Shown here: piece after piece, positions 10,024-18,806 of the stretch
Numbering within the stretch: position 1 is the first letter of the stretch
How the letters are laid out: every line of letters starts with the position of its first letter
From: Burkholderia diffusa
Lineage (GTDB): Bacteria > Pseudomonadota > Gammaproteobacteria > Burkholderiales > Burkholderiaceae
Direction: 5' to 3'
DNA: 64,000 bases
Assembly (NCBI RefSeq): GCF_001718315.1
Contig: NZ_CP013362.1
Location: forward strand, 1,984,001 to 2,048,000
Position numbers and translations under genes: made by a program
Notes under the pieces: model-generated
Seen by the model: the letters and a program-made list of their open reading frames with translations, nothing else
The model's database searches: none
Told to the model about the DNA's origin: nothing

Positions 10024-11169
10024 ATGCCGCAACACCCGTCCGCGCCTGTCGTCGTCATCGCGCCCGATTCGTTCAAAGGCTCGCTTTCCGCCGAGCAGGT
10101 GGCGGATGCGATCGCCACCGGCATCCGCCGTGCCCGTCCCGACGCGGTCGTGCGCTGCTGCCCGATGGCCGACGGCGGCGAAGGCACGCTCGATGCAATG
10201 CTGGCGGGCGGTGGCGCGCGGCGCGCGCTGCGGGTGGCCGGCGCGTCGCTCGCGGCACGCGATGCGGCGGTCGGCGTGATCGACGCGCGCACCGCGATCA
10301 TCGAGACGGCCGAAATCGTCGGGATCACCGACCCGATCGGCATGAGTGTGCCGGTCGACGCGCGCAGCACGCGCGGCATGGGCGAGGCGATCCGTACGCT
10401 GCTCGACGAAGGCGTGCGCCGCTTTTTCGTCGCGCTGGGCGGCAGCAGCACCAACGACGCCGGCGCGGGGTTGCTCGCGGGCCTCGGCCTGCAGTGCTTC
10501 GACGCGGCCGGCCAGCCGATCGAACCCGTCCCGGCGCGGCTCGCCGATATCGCGCGGATCGACGCGTCAGGGCTCGATCCGCGCCTGAAGGAAGCGGAAT
10601 TCATCGGCATGTCCGACGTCGACAACCCGCTGACGGGCGCGCACGGCGCGACCGCCGTTTTCGGTCCGCAAAAGGGCGTGACGCACGAGCAGGTTGCGAC
10701 CCTCGATGCCGCGCTCGGTCGTTTCGCCGACCTGCTCGAGGCAGCACTCGACCGGCATGGCCGCGATCTGGCCGGCGCTGGCGCCGCAGGAGGCCTCGGA
10801 TTCGCGCTGCACATGCTTGGCGCGCAGTTCGAAGCCGGCGCGGAAGTCGTCGCGCGCCAGATCGGGCTCGATGCCGCACTCGCAGGCGCCGACTGGCTGA
10901 TCACCGGCGAAGGCCGCTCCGACGTGCAGACACTGCATGGCAAGGCACCGTTCATCGCCTGCCGTCATGCGCAAGCGGCGGGCGTGCCCGCGTCGCTGCT
11001 GTCGGGCGCCGTCGACCCGGCCGCGCTGCCACGCCTTTCCGAATACTTTTCCGGCTGCTTCTCGCCCGCGCCTGGCCCGATCACGCTCGACGCGGCGATC
11101 CGCGATGCGGCGAACCTGCTCGCGAACGAAGCCGAACAGTTGACACGGCTGAAGTACGGCGCACACTGA
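10024..11169 (+). CDS. glxK: Glycerate kinase (GlxK/GarK family)
   Basis: This 381-residue protein belongs to the glycerate kinase type 1 family, recognisable from the N-terminal IAPDSFKGSLSAEQVADAI, the PMADGGEGTLDAM motif and the later GGSSTNDAGAGLLAGLGLQ block. It phosphorylates D-glycerate to 2- or 3-phosphoglycerate, the last step feeding glyoxylate- or glucarate-derived carbon into glycolysis. It is followed 62 bp later by a MarR regulator on the same strand. No other glycerate-pathway gene is adjacent. The symbol is given by family; garK would be an equally good label. Confidence 0.9.
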   Translation: MPQHPSAPVVVIAPDSFKGSLSAEQVADAIATGIRRARPDAVVRCCPMADGGEGTLDAMLAGGGARRALRVAGASLAARDAAVGVIDARTAIIETAEIVGITDPIGMSVPVDARSTRGMGEAIRTLLDEGVRRFFVALGGSSTNDAGAGLLAGLGLQCFDAAGQPIEPVPARLADIARIDASGLDPRLKEAEFIGMSDVDNPLTGAHGATAVFGPQKGVTHEQVATLDAALGRFADLLEAALDRHGRDLAGAGAAGGLGFALHMLGAQFEAGAEVVARQIGLDAALAGADWLITGEGRSDVQTLHGKAPFIACRHAQAAGVPASLLSGAVDPAALPRLSEYFSGCFSPAPGPITLDAAIRDAANLLANEAEQLTRLKYGAH

Positions 11170-11231
11170 CCGTTGACCCGAGCGCGCGATACAGGAACAA
11201 TCGGGCCCGCCCTTTTTCTTCAGGATTCGAC

Positions 11232-11681
11232 ATGAAAGGCCGCCAAGCCGGGCTCGATCAGTTTCTGACCTACCGCCTCCATGCGCTCACGAAGCGATCC
11301 GACCGCGGGATCGCCGAGGTGTACCGGCACAAGCTGGACATCTCGCTTCCCGAAGCGCGCGTGATCGCCGCCGTCGGCGCCTTCGGTCCGTTTTCGATCA
11401 TGGATCTCGCGCGCCATACCAACCTCGACAAGAGCCAGGCGAGCCGCGCGGCGGAAGCGCTCTTGCGCCAGGGGCTGCTCCAGCGCAGCGCGAGCGACGA
11501 AGACGGCCGGATCGTGCTGATCGCGCTGACCGGCGACGGCCGCGCGCTGCATCGCAAGATCATGCCGATCGTGCGCAAGTGGAATGACGGCCTGCTCGCG
11601 TGCCTGTCCGACAGCGAGCGCCAGACGTTCGAGCGACTGCTCGACAAGGTCGTCGCGAACGCGGTAGAACGCGACGACTGA
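11232..11681 (+). CDS. MarR-family transcriptional regulator
   Basis: This 149-residue winged-helix protein begins MKGRQAGLDQFLTYRLHALT. The recognition region includes MDLARHTNLDKSQASRAAEALLRQGLLQR, followed by a wing with DEDGRIVLIALTGDGRALH, typical of MarR proteins. The ATG at 11232 is preceded by a short T-rich leader. It lies just downstream of glycerate kinase and may be co-transcribed. The ligand is unknown. The 259-bp gap after it shows no convincing gene. Confidence 0.88.
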   Translation: MKGRQAGLDQFLTYRLHALTKRSDRGIAEVYRHKLDISLPEARVIAAVGAFGPFSIMDLARHTNLDKSQASRAAEALLRQGLLQRSASDEDGRIVLIALTGDGRALHRKIMPIVRKWNDGLLACLSDSERQTFERLLDKVVANAVERDD

Positions 11682-11940
11682 GTCGCGCCCGCGCGGGTGC
11701 AATCGGTGCCGCGCCAGTGTCGCGACGGCGCGGCATGCGCCGGAATCGCCGCGGTGGCTCCGCACATGCCTCAAGCGCGACACACGGCCACGGCCTGCCG
11801 CTTTCTTCAGATGACGCGTGCAGGCGCGCGAGTTACGCCAGTGCACGGCCAGCGTGTCCGGCTTCCCAGCCGGCCCGCCCGGCTGCTCACCGCTTTTTCG
11901 CCCTTCTCCGCATGCCGGCCACCGCCGCGCGCCCCTTCCG

Positions 11941-12939
11941 CTACAGCCCGCTGTTCGCCGCACGCTGACGCAACAACCCCAGCACCGCGTCGCAATATGG
12001 CGTCGGCACGCCGAGCTTGCGTCCCAGTTCCGGAAACACGCCGAGGATCGGTCCGATTTCCAGTGCTCGCCCGGCCTCGAAATCCTGCAGCATCGACGTC
12101 CTGAACGCATCGAGCCTGCGCGTCACGGCGATCCGCTCCGGCCCGCTCATCCCCGTATCGAGACCAAGCTTCGCGCCGATCGCGGCCGCCTCTTCCATCA
12201 TCCGCAACGCGAGGCCCTGCGTGAACGGATCGTCAAGCAGTTGGTCGGCGGTCGAACCCGTCAGCGCGCTCAACGGATTCATGTTCATGTTGCCCCACAG
12301 CTTTGCCCAAATCTCCGTGCGGATCGCCGGCGTCGACTCGACGTCGAAGCCACCCGCGCCGAGTGCCGCCGCGAATCGCGCGGTCGCCGCATCGAGCCGC
12401 GAATTCGGCGAGCCGATGATCAGGCGGTTGCCGCGGCCGCGGCGCACGATACCCGGCGCATCGGTGCTCGACGACAGGTGCACCACGCAGCCGATCGCCT
12501 GCGCGGGTGGCAGTGCAGCCGACACCACCCCGGCCGGATCGACCGCATCAAGCGGCACGCCGTCTAGCGAGCCCGCGAGCCCATGCGTGAACCACCACGG
12601 CAGCCCGTTCATCGCGGCGACGATCACCGTGCCGGGACCGACCAGCGGTGCGATGCGCGCGGCCAACGCCGGCAATGCCTGCGCTTTCAACGCGATCACC
12701 ACGTAGTCCTGCACGCCGAGCGCGGCCGCGTCGTCGCTCGCGCGCACCGGAACCGAAGACTCGGCGCCCGCCTCGTCGATCACGCGCACGCCGTGCGCGC
12801 TCAGCGCATCGAGCGTCGCGCCGCGCGCGAATGCGCTCACAATCATGCCGGCCCGCGACAGCGCGGCCGCGAGCAACCCGCCGATCGCGCCGACGCCGAC
12901 CACCGCCGCGCGCACCGACCCTGAATTCGTATCGTTCAT
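11941..12939 (-). CDS. 2-dehydropantoate 2-reductase family protein (PanE/ApbA-like)
   Basis: This 332-residue NADP-dependent dehydrogenase has an N-terminal Rossmann fold with GVGAIGGLLAAAL (GxGxxG) near residue 16. The ketopantoate reductase C-terminal helical domain includes KLWGNMNMNPLSALTG, where the Lys and Asn are the usual catalytic and substrate-contact residues. PanE reduces ketopantoate to pantoate for coenzyme A synthesis, but Burkholderia usually carry several paralogues, so this one may act on another 2-keto substrate. It follows a LuxR-type gene on the same strand and has its own promoter with an inverted repeat over the -35. Confidence 0.85.
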   Translation of the reverse strand: MNDTNSGSVRAAVVGVGAIGGLLAAALSRAGMIVSAFARGATLDALSAHGVRVIDEAGAESSVPVRASDDAAALGVQDYVVIALKAQALPALAARIAPLVGPGTVIVAAMNGLPWWFTHGLAGSLDGVPLDAVDPAGVVSAALPPAQAIGCVVHLSSSTDAPGIVRRGRGNRLIIGSPNSRLDAATARFAAALGAGGFDVESTPAIRTEIWAKLWGNMNMNPLSALTGSTADQLLDDPFTQGLALRMMEEAAAIGAKLGLDTGMSGPERIAVTRRLDAFRTSMLQDFEAGRALEIGPILGVFPELGRKLGVPTPYCDAVLGLLRQRAANSGL

Positions 12940-12968
12940 GATGGAAATCCGTGTACCGGAAGCTGACG

Positions 12969-13002
12969 AGCATAACGCTCAATGGTTGCGGATACAACCA
13001 TT
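12969..13002 (-). promoter_or_regulatory. Sigma70-like promoter with inverted repeat over -35, for the PanE-like gene
   Basis: The minus strand reads TTGTAT (12992-12997), a 17-bp spacer, then TATGCT (12969-12974), about 30 bp before the start codon. AATGGTTG (12981-12988) and CAACCATT (12995-13002) form 8-bp perfect arms spanning the -35. That geometry suits control by a dimeric regulator. No U-run follows, which argues against a terminator of the upstream LuxR gene. Confidence 0.55.
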
Positions 13003-13040
13003 CGTGCAAGCACCTGCGTGCCTGAGTTCGCACGAGCAAT

Positions 13041-14186
13041 TCAGCGCGGCGCAGTGCCCGACGCCACGGTTTCGTCGTCGACCGTGCCGCCCGTCGCGCC
13101 GAGCACGCCGGCGATCTGGCTCTTGTCGTGCATGCCGAGCTTGCGGTATGCGCAGCGCAGATAGTGACGCACGGTCGTCGGCGAAATCGCCATCTGCTGC
13201 GCAACCTCCTTGTGCGAACGGCCGGCACCGTAATAGCGGATCGCCGCCAACTCGCGCGGGCTCAGCCGGTCGAGCAGCGACCGCGGCCGCGCCTCGATCT
13301 GGAATAGTCCCGCGACGGGCACGCACTGGATGCGCAGCGCGTCGCCGATATACGGCTGGCCCGACTGGCGCCGCACATGCGCGACCAGCGGCTCCGGCAC
13401 GCGCGTGCCGGTCCACGTCGGCCATTCAGTCCGCAGCACGTCGTCGAAGCCGTGATCCGCGTGGTGCAGCACGCCGAAGTTGTCGCACAGCGCGCGGGCC
13501 GCCGGCGCCGTCGCATCGGCACGCTCGCGCGTGAGCTGTGCCGCACGGTTGATTGTCAGCGCGGCCGCCAGATGCGGAACCACTTCCTCGAAGCGACTCG
13601 CGTCGTCGTCGCCGAACGGACGATTCAGGCCCTGGCGGTAGATCGACATGAACGTTGTCAGCCCGAAGCGGCGATCGAGCGTACACACGCACATCAGTTG
13701 CGCCAGCCCGTACTTCACGCACCAGTCGCGAAACCGCGCGTCGAACCCCGGTTCGACGACCGACAGGCGCACCGCGCGGCCATGCGCGCCGAGCAGCGTG
13801 CGTTGCGCGAGCGGATCGCAGTCGCGCACGCGTTTCCAGTCGCTGAAGAACGCGTGCGGAAGACGGTACAGGAAACTGTTGTGCATCACGGGGCCGGTCG
13901 GCACGTGCGTCGCGACGCCGGTCCACGCGGCATCGAACGGGATGAGCCCCTGCAGCAGCGAAAAGAAGCGGCACTCGAATTCGCCGATACCCGACTGCGC
14001 GGCGACCGCGTACAGGTCGAGCAGCATCAGGCCGAGTTCGCGTCGCGCCGCGTCGCCGCGCGTCACGCCATCGAAATCGGCGCGGCGGGACGGCAGCGGC
14101 GGCCATGCGGATTCGTCGAGCACGATCGCGGCCGGCACGTCGCGCAGCGCATCGAGATCCTGTTCGATATCCGTCGTGATCCTCAC
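13041..14186 (-). CDS. LuxR-family transcriptional regulator
   Basis: This 381-residue protein has a C-terminal LuxR helix-turn-helix (LSPRELAAIRYYGAGRSHKE followed by VAQQMAISPTTVRHYLRCAY) at about residues 295-350. The N-terminal 280 residues resemble no sensor domain that can be named here. There is no obvious receiver Asp context, so it is not a classical two-component regulator. It is divergent from the porin/MFS/deacetylase cassette, which makes it a candidate local regulator, and it precedes the PanE-like gene on its own strand. The ligand is unknown. Confidence 0.88.
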   Translation of the reverse strand: MRITTDIEQDLDALRDVPAAIVLDESAWPPLPSRRADFDGVTRGDAARRELGLMLLDLYAVAAQSGIGEFECRFFSLLQGLIPFDAAWTGVATHVPTGPVMHNSFLYRLPHAFFSDWKRVRDCDPLAQRTLLGAHGRAVRLSVVEPGFDARFRDWCVKYGLAQLMCVCTLDRRFGLTTFMSIYRQGLNRPFGDDDASRFEEVVPHLAAALTINRAAQLTRERADATAPAARALCDNFGVLHHADHGFDDVLRTEWPTWTGTRVPEPLVAHVRRQSGQPYIGDALRIQCVPVAGLFQIEARPRSLLDRLSPRELAAIRYYGAGRSHKEVAQQMAISPTTVRHYLRCAYRKLGMHDKSQIAGVLGATGGTVDDETVASGTAPR

Positions 14187-14488
14187 CTTCCGCTCCCCTG
14201 CCCGATCGGGCCGCTGATGCGCGCAACGCAGACCGGCCGATTATAGCGACCGCCTTTTTTGGCGGGCTCCGCCGCCGGAACACGCGGCAACCCCATCCAT
14301 TTGAACGGTGCGCTGCCCGTTGCTGCCGTGCAGCACGCCGCGCCAGGGCGCCGCGGCATATCCATGCCGCGCACCGCGGGTTTTCCATACCGTTCATCTG
14401 CACGACTGTTCAGCGGTTTTCCTGCTGCCGACACTGCGTCGCGACAACACCAACGACAAACGATGTACGACGGTATGGAGAACCCCAC
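14187..14488. other. Intergenic region between divergent LuxR gene and porin
   Basis: This 302-bp gap probably holds both promoters. A 20-bp inverted repeat lies at 14352-14371. A purine-rich stretch (GGAGAA) sits about 10 bp before the porin start. No small gene is convincing. Confidence 0.5.
14352..14371. promoter_or_regulatory. 20-bp inverted repeat between LuxR regulator and porin
   Basis: CGCGGCAT and ATGCCGCG are perfect 8-bp arms around ATCC. It lies about 120 bp upstream of the porin start and 165 bp upstream of the LuxR start. It could be an operator for the LuxR-type protein or only a stable hairpin in the leader. Confidence 0.35.
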
Positions 14489-15535
14489 GTGATGACACCC
14501 CGCTTCATCCGCACAGCCACGGCCGCCGCGACGCTTGCCGCGTGCAGCGCCGCCGCGTATGCGCAGTCGGCCCTCACGCTCTACGGCGCGCTCGACGCCG
14601 GCGTGCAGTACCTGTCGCACGCCGACGGGCACCGCTCGGCCGTGCAGTTGCAGAACTACGGCATCCTGCCTTCGCAGGTCGGAATCAAGGGCCACGAGGA
14701 TCTCGGCGGCGGCTGGCGCGCGCTGTTCAAGCTCGAACAGGGTCTCAACATCAACGACGGCACGGCGACCGTCCCGGGCTACGCGTTCTTCCGTGGCGCG
14801 TACGTCGGCATCGCGGGGCCCGTCGGAACGGTGACACTCGGCCGGCAGTTCAGCGTGCTGTTCGACAAGACGCTGTTTTACGACCCGCTGTGGTACGCGT
14901 CGTACAGCGGCCAGGGCGTACTCGTGCCGATGAACGCGAACTTCATCGACCATTCGATCAAGTACCAGTCTCCGACGTTCGCCGGCTTCGACGTCGAGGC
15001 CCTCGCCGCGACCGCCGGAGTCGCGGGCAATACGCGCGCCGGGCGCGTACTCGAACTCGGCGGACAGTACACGAGCAACGGGCTGTCGGTCAGCACGGTG
15101 CTGCATCAGGCGCACGGCGATGCGTCGGCCGCGGACGACGCATCCGCGCGCCGCCGCGAACTCGGCGCGCTCGCCGCGCGTTACGCGTTCGCGGTGCTGC
15201 CGCTCACCGTCTACGCGGGCATCGAACGCCTGAGCGGCGACCTCGATGCGGCGCGCACGATCGTCTGGGGCGGCGCGCGATATCTGACCTCGGGTGGAAT
15301 CGGGCTGAACGCGGGCGTCTATCACACCGATTCTCATACGCCGGCGATCGGCCACCCGACACTGTTCATCGCGAGCACCACCTACGCGCTGTCGAAACGC
15401 ACCGTCGCCTACGTGAACCTCGGTTATGCGCGCAACAGCGGCCAGAGTTCACAGACGGTCTACGAATACGACCCGACACCGCTCGCCGGCGCATCGCAGT
15501 GCGGCGCGATGGTCGGCATGTATCACCTGTTCTGA
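14489..15535 (+). CDS. Gram-negative outer-membrane porin (beta-proteobacterial type)
   Basis: This 348-residue porin starts with a signal peptide (MMTPRFIRTATAAATLAA, cleavage near AYA-QSA). The mature N-terminus SALTLYGALDAGVQYLSH and the GIKGHEDLGGGWRALFKLEQG motif are typical of Burkholderia/Neisseria trimeric porins. The C-terminal residue is Phe (MYHLF), the usual signal for outer-membrane assembly. It is the first gene of a three-gene run with an MFS transporter and a deacetylase-like amidohydrolase, suggesting substrate entry across the outer membrane. It is somewhat shorter than the major general porins. Confidence 0.92.
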   Translation: MMTPRFIRTATAAATLAACSAAAYAQSALTLYGALDAGVQYLSHADGHRSAVQLQNYGILPSQVGIKGHEDLGGGWRALFKLEQGLNINDGTATVPGYAFFRGAYVGIAGPVGTVTLGRQFSVLFDKTLFYDPLWYASYSGQGVLVPMNANFIDHSIKYQSPTFAGFDVEALAATAGVAGNTRAGRVLELGGQYTSNGLSVSTVLHQAHGDASAADDASARRRELGALAARYAFAVLPLTVYAGIERLSGDLDAARTIVWGGARYLTSGGIGLNAGVYHTDSHTPAIGHPTLFIASTTYALSKRTVAYVNLGYARNSGQSSQTVYEYDPTPLAGASQCGAMVGMYHLF

Positions 15536-15558
15536 TTCCCTTCCAGCGAGATCCCGCT

Positions 15559-16776
15559 ATGAAAACCCTTTGTTCCGATGCCGCGCTGCCGTCCGACGGC
15601 TGCGCGTCGCCTTTCGCGCGCTCGACGCTCGTCGCACTCGTCGTATTCGCGGCCATCACGCCGCTGCTGCTGCTCGTCGCGCCGGCCGTCGCCGGTCAAC
15701 TCGCGACGCAGCTCGGGCTGTCCGCGTCGCAGATCGGCACCTACTTCTTCGTCGAACTCGGCGCGTTCAGCCTCGCAACCGTGCCGTCGTACCTGTGGCT
15801 CGGCCGCATCGACGCGCGCCGCGTCGCTGCATGCGCAATCGCGCTGTTCGGCGCGGGCAATCTGCTGACCGCGTTCTGGATGCCCGGCTTCGTCACGCTG
15901 CTCGCGCTGCGAGCCGTCACCGCGCTCGGCGGCGGCTCGCTGATGGTGCTCTGCATGACCAGCGCGGCGACGAGCGAAAACAGCGATCGCGTGTATGGGC
16001 TGTGGGTCGTCGGCCAGTTGATCGCCGGCGCAATTGGCCTGTTCGTGCTGCCGCATGTATTCGTCGCGTTCGGGCTGCGCGCGCTGTACGTCGCGCTGGC
16101 CGTGCTCGCGCTGCTTGCCGCACCGCTGTCGCGCGGCTTTCCGGCGACGCTCGGGATACCGAACGTATCGACAACGGCCGCGCGCGGCGCGGCGACGCGT
16201 GCATCCCGGCGCTTCGTCGCGCTCGCGATCGGCGCGGTGCTGACCTTCTATCTTGCGATCGGCAGCGTGTGGACGTTCGCGAGCCGCGCGGCGACGGAGG
16301 CCGGACTCGATCCGCAGTCGACCGGCAACGTGCTCGCGATCGCGAGCGTGATGGGGATCGCCGGTGCGGCGCTCGCATCGTGCGCGGGCGGCCGGCTTGC
16401 TCGGCGCGCGATGCTGGCCGCCGGATACGCGTTGCTTGCGGCGTCGCTCGTCGCACTCGCCGCGCTACCGCATGCGAGCGGCTACAGCGCCGCGATCTTC
16501 GCGTTCAAGTTCGCGTGGACGTTCGTACTGCCGTTCATTCTCGCGACCGTCGCGCAGATCGATACGTCCGGGCGCCTCGTCGCGACGCTCAATTTCGTGA
16601 TCGGTGCAGGCCTTGCGGCAGGCCCGCTCCTTGCCGGGCTGTTGCTGGATGCCGGCGGCACGATGCACGTGCTGTTCGCGGTCGCAGCAGCCGTCGCGAT
16701 CGCGTCGTTCGCCGCGCTGCGCCATATCGATCGGCGCGCGCGGATTTCCATGACTTCCGTTTCTTCCCAACCGTGA
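15559..16776 (+). CDS. MFS transporter
   Basis: This 405-residue protein has about 12 hydrophobic segments and the layout of a major facilitator (two six-helix halves around a central basic loop near residues 200-215). The first helix starts after a short polar N-terminus (MKTLCSDAALPSDGCAS). No signature identifies the substrate. It starts 23 bp after the porin stop and ends 15 bp before the deacetylase-like gene, so the three are almost certainly one operon. The transporter would carry the porin-admitted compound across the inner membrane. Confidence 0.88.
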   Translation: MKTLCSDAALPSDGCASPFARSTLVALVVFAAITPLLLLVAPAVAGQLATQLGLSASQIGTYFFVELGAFSLATVPSYLWLGRIDARRVAACAIALFGAGNLLTAFWMPGFVTLLALRAVTALGGGSLMVLCMTSAATSENSDRVYGLWVVGQLIAGAIGLFVLPHVFVAFGLRALYVALAVLALLAAPLSRGFPATLGIPNVSTTAARGAATRASRRFVALAIGAVLTFYLAIGSVWTFASRAATEAGLDPQSTGNVLAIASVMGIAGAALASCAGGRLARRAMLAAGYALLAASLVALAALPHASGYSAAIFAFKFAWTFVLPFILATVAQIDTSGRLVATLNFVIGAGLAAGPLLAGLLLDAGGTMHVLFAVAAAVAIASFAALRHIDRRARISMTSVSSQP

Positions 16777-16791
16777 CAGGTCAGCCTATCC

Positions 16792-17901
16792 ATGAATCGC
16801 ACTGCCTTCTTCACCGACGAACGCACCTTCTGGCACACCGGCGGCACGCACGCGCTGTTCTTCCCGGTCGGCGGCTGGGTCCAGCCGCCGTCGAGCGCCG
16901 GCTACGCCGAATCGCCCGATTCGAAGCGCCGCTTCCTGTCGCTCGTGCAGGCGTCGGGCCTGGCCAACCACCTCGACATGCGCGGCGCGGCGCCAGCCAC
17001 TGCCGACGATCTGCTGCGCATTCATCCGGCGAGCTATCTCGACGCGTTCCGCGCGCTCAGCAATGCGGACGGCGGCGACCTCGGCGATCTCGCGCCGTTC
17101 GGCAAGGGGAGCTACGAGATCGCCGCACTGTCAGCGGGTCTCGCGATCGCGGCGGTCGACACCGTCGTCGCCGAGCGCGCGGCCAACGCGTTCTCGCTGT
17201 CGCGACCGCCCGGCCATCACTGCCTGCGCGATCGCCCGATGGGTTTCTGCCTGCTCGCGAACATCCCGATCGCGATCGAGGCCGCACGCGCGAAGCATGG
17301 CATCGACCGCGTCGCCGTGATCGACTGGGACGTGCATCACGGCAACGGCACGCAGTCGATCTACTACGACGATCCGGACACGCTGACGATCTCGCTGCAC
17401 CAGGACCGATGCTTTCCGCCCGGCTATAGCGGCACGGGCGATCGCGGCGAAGGCGCGGGCGTCGGCGCGAACCTGAACGTGCCGCTGCTCGCGGGCAGCG
17501 GCGACGACGCGTATCGCCATGCGTTCGAGCGGATCGTGTTGCCGGCGCTGGAGCGGTTCCGGCCGGAACTGATCGTCGTCGCGAGCGGCCTCGACGCGAG
17601 CGCGGTCGATCCGCTCGCGCGCATGCAATTGCATACGGGCAGTTACCGGTACATGACGCGCGCGATGAAGGACGCCGCGCAGCACCACTGCGGCGGGCGG
17701 CTCGTGATCGTCCACGAGGGCGGCTATTCGGAGGCGTACGTGCCGTTCTGCGGACTCGCGATCATCGAAGAGCTGGCCGGCATCCGCACCGATGTCGCCG
17801 ATCCGATGCTCGATCTCGCGATCGCGCAGCAGCCGGGCGAGCGGTTCGTCACGTTCCAGCGCGAGCTGCTCGACGAACTGGCCGTGTCGTTCGGCTTGTA
17901 A
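16792..17901 (+). CDS. Histone-deacetylase-family amidohydrolase (class II type)
   Basis: This 369-residue zinc amidohydrolase belongs to the arginase/deacetylase superfamily. The active-site motifs are SRPPGHHC near residue 140, the metal-binding IDWDVHHGNGTQ near residue 178, SGLDASAVDPL near residue 266, and a late HEGGYSEAYVP. These match class II HDAC-like bacterial enzymes such as acetylpolyamine amidohydrolases. Known members remove acetyl groups from polyamines or other amides, but the real substrate here is not known. The operon with a porin and an MFS carrier suggests catabolism or salvage of an imported acylated amine. Confidence 0.88.
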   Translation: MNRTAFFTDERTFWHTGGTHALFFPVGGWVQPPSSAGYAESPDSKRRFLSLVQASGLANHLDMRGAAPATADDLLRIHPASYLDAFRALSNADGGDLGDLAPFGKGSYEIAALSAGLAIAAVDTVVAERAANAFSLSRPPGHHCLRDRPMGFCLLANIPIAIEAARAKHGIDRVAVIDWDVHHGNGTQSIYYDDPDTLTISLHQDRCFPPGYSGTGDRGEGAGVGANLNVPLLAGSGDDAYRHAFERIVLPALERFRPELIVVASGLDASAVDPLARMQLHTGSYRYMTRAMKDAAQHHCGGRLVIVHEGGYSEAYVPFCGLAIIEELAGIRTDVADPMLDLAIAQQPGERFVTFQRELLDELAVSFGL

Positions 17902-17993
17902 CGCGCGCTCACCAACGATACGGGGCCGGCCCTTGCGCGATCGGTGCGGATGGGGTTACCTGTGCCTTTACACCTGCCCGGCCCCCTCTTTCG

Positions 17994-18224
17994 ATGAAAT
18001 CGTCTTCGCGCGACCCCGACACCAACAACAAAACGCGCCGCCAGCCCTCCAGGCTCGCACTGAATATCGCGGCCGTGCTGGTCGGCCTCATCACGTTCGC
18101 GATCGGAGCGGCGTGGTTGATCTATAGCTGGATCGTCGATCGCGAAGCGCAGTATTTCGCGATTCCGCTGGTGTTCTCGGTGCCGGTGATCGTGGCGGTC
18201 GCGGTGCGGAGTTTCTGGGACTAG
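17994..18224 (+). CDS. Small two-helix membrane protein of unknown function
   Basis: This 76-residue protein has a basic, polar N-terminus (MKSSSRDPDTNNKTRRQPS). Two hydrophobic segments (LNIAAVLVGLITFAIGAAWL and IPLVFSVPVIVAVAV) are separated by a short loop with WIVDREAQYF. No family is recognised. The coding frame is supported by the transmembrane pattern and by a strong terminator directly downstream. Confidence 0.7.
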   Translation: MKSSSRDPDTNNKTRRQPSRLALNIAAVLVGLITFAIGAAWLIYSWIVDREAQYFAIPLVFSVPVIVAVAVRSFWD

Positions 18225-18238
18225 GCACGCTCGCAACG

Positions 18239-18275
18239 ACAAAGCGCCGCGGTCAGTGGATGCGCGGCGCTTTTT
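18239..18275 (+). terminator. Rho-independent terminator after the small membrane protein gene
   Basis: AAAGCGCCGCG (18241-18251) pairs with CGCGGCGCTTT around an 11-nt loop and is followed by five T. It lies 15 nt after the stop codon at 18224. Confidence 0.8.
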
Positions 18276-18315
18276 GTTCCATGCATAGCAACATTCGTGG
18301 TCGGCCCCCGGCCGC

Positions 18316-18609
18316 TCACAGGCCGGCGTGCCTGCATGGGTTGGGAACCGAACCCTGATATCCGCCAACGAAACCCAACGCGGAGCCGAGGAGTGCCGTG
18401 CCGACCGATTTCAGGACGGTTTCGCCCGACATCGGCGCGCCGCTGGCGATCAGCCGACCCGAATAGGCCGAGCACTCCGGCGACGACACATCGAGCTGCA
18501 CGGGCCTGGCGCTCCGCGCGACGTTGTCGGCGGCCGTGGTGGCGAATGCGGGCGCGGCCAGCGCGAACGTCAGCACGGCAATTGATGTATGCACGATGTT
18601 TTTCTTCAT
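18316..18609 (-). CDS. Small exported protein of unknown function
   Basis: This 97-residue protein starts with a clear Sec signal peptide (MKKNIVHTSIAVLTFALAAP, cleavage near AFA). The mature part has two Cys (PECSAYSG and PNPCRHAGL) that could form a disulphide, and a Gly-rich hydrophobic stretch (GTALLGSALGFVGGYQGS) resembling a glycine-zipper. No function can be assigned. The ATG at 18609 was chosen because it begins the signal peptide; the open frame continues upstream without signal-like features. Confidence 0.65.
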   Translation of the reverse strand: MKKNIVHTSIAVLTFALAAPAFATTAADNVARSARPVQLDVSSPECSAYSGRLIASGAPMSGETVLKSVGTALLGSALGFVGGYQGSVPNPCRHAGL

Positions 18610-18733
18610 GTATGGCCCTCGGCACGATGCGTTGCGCGCAAGCATTGTAATGAGGAATTGCATTCCATACGCGATCTGAACTGCGCCAAAGCTCGACGGC
18701 CCGGTGTATGAGCGGGCGAAAAACGGGCGGCAA

Positions 18734-18771
18734 CAAAAAAGCGCTGCGGTCGACCGACCGGCAGCGCTTTT
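18734..18771 (-). terminator. Terminator downstream of tRNA-Leu
   Basis: AAAAGCGCTGC and GCAGCGCTTTT flank a 13-nt loop (GGTCGACCGACCG), with A-rich sequence giving a U-tract on the minus strand. It lies 36 nt beyond the tRNA-Leu 3' end. Confidence 0.75.
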
Positions 18772-18806
18772 CAGGAATGGCCCTTGGGGCGGCACATTCG
18801 ACTTCG

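Noticed and set aside
11682..11940. Short open frames between the MarR gene and the PanE-like gene
   Set aside because: Overlapping frames on both strands are low complexity and lack a ribosome-binding site or motif.
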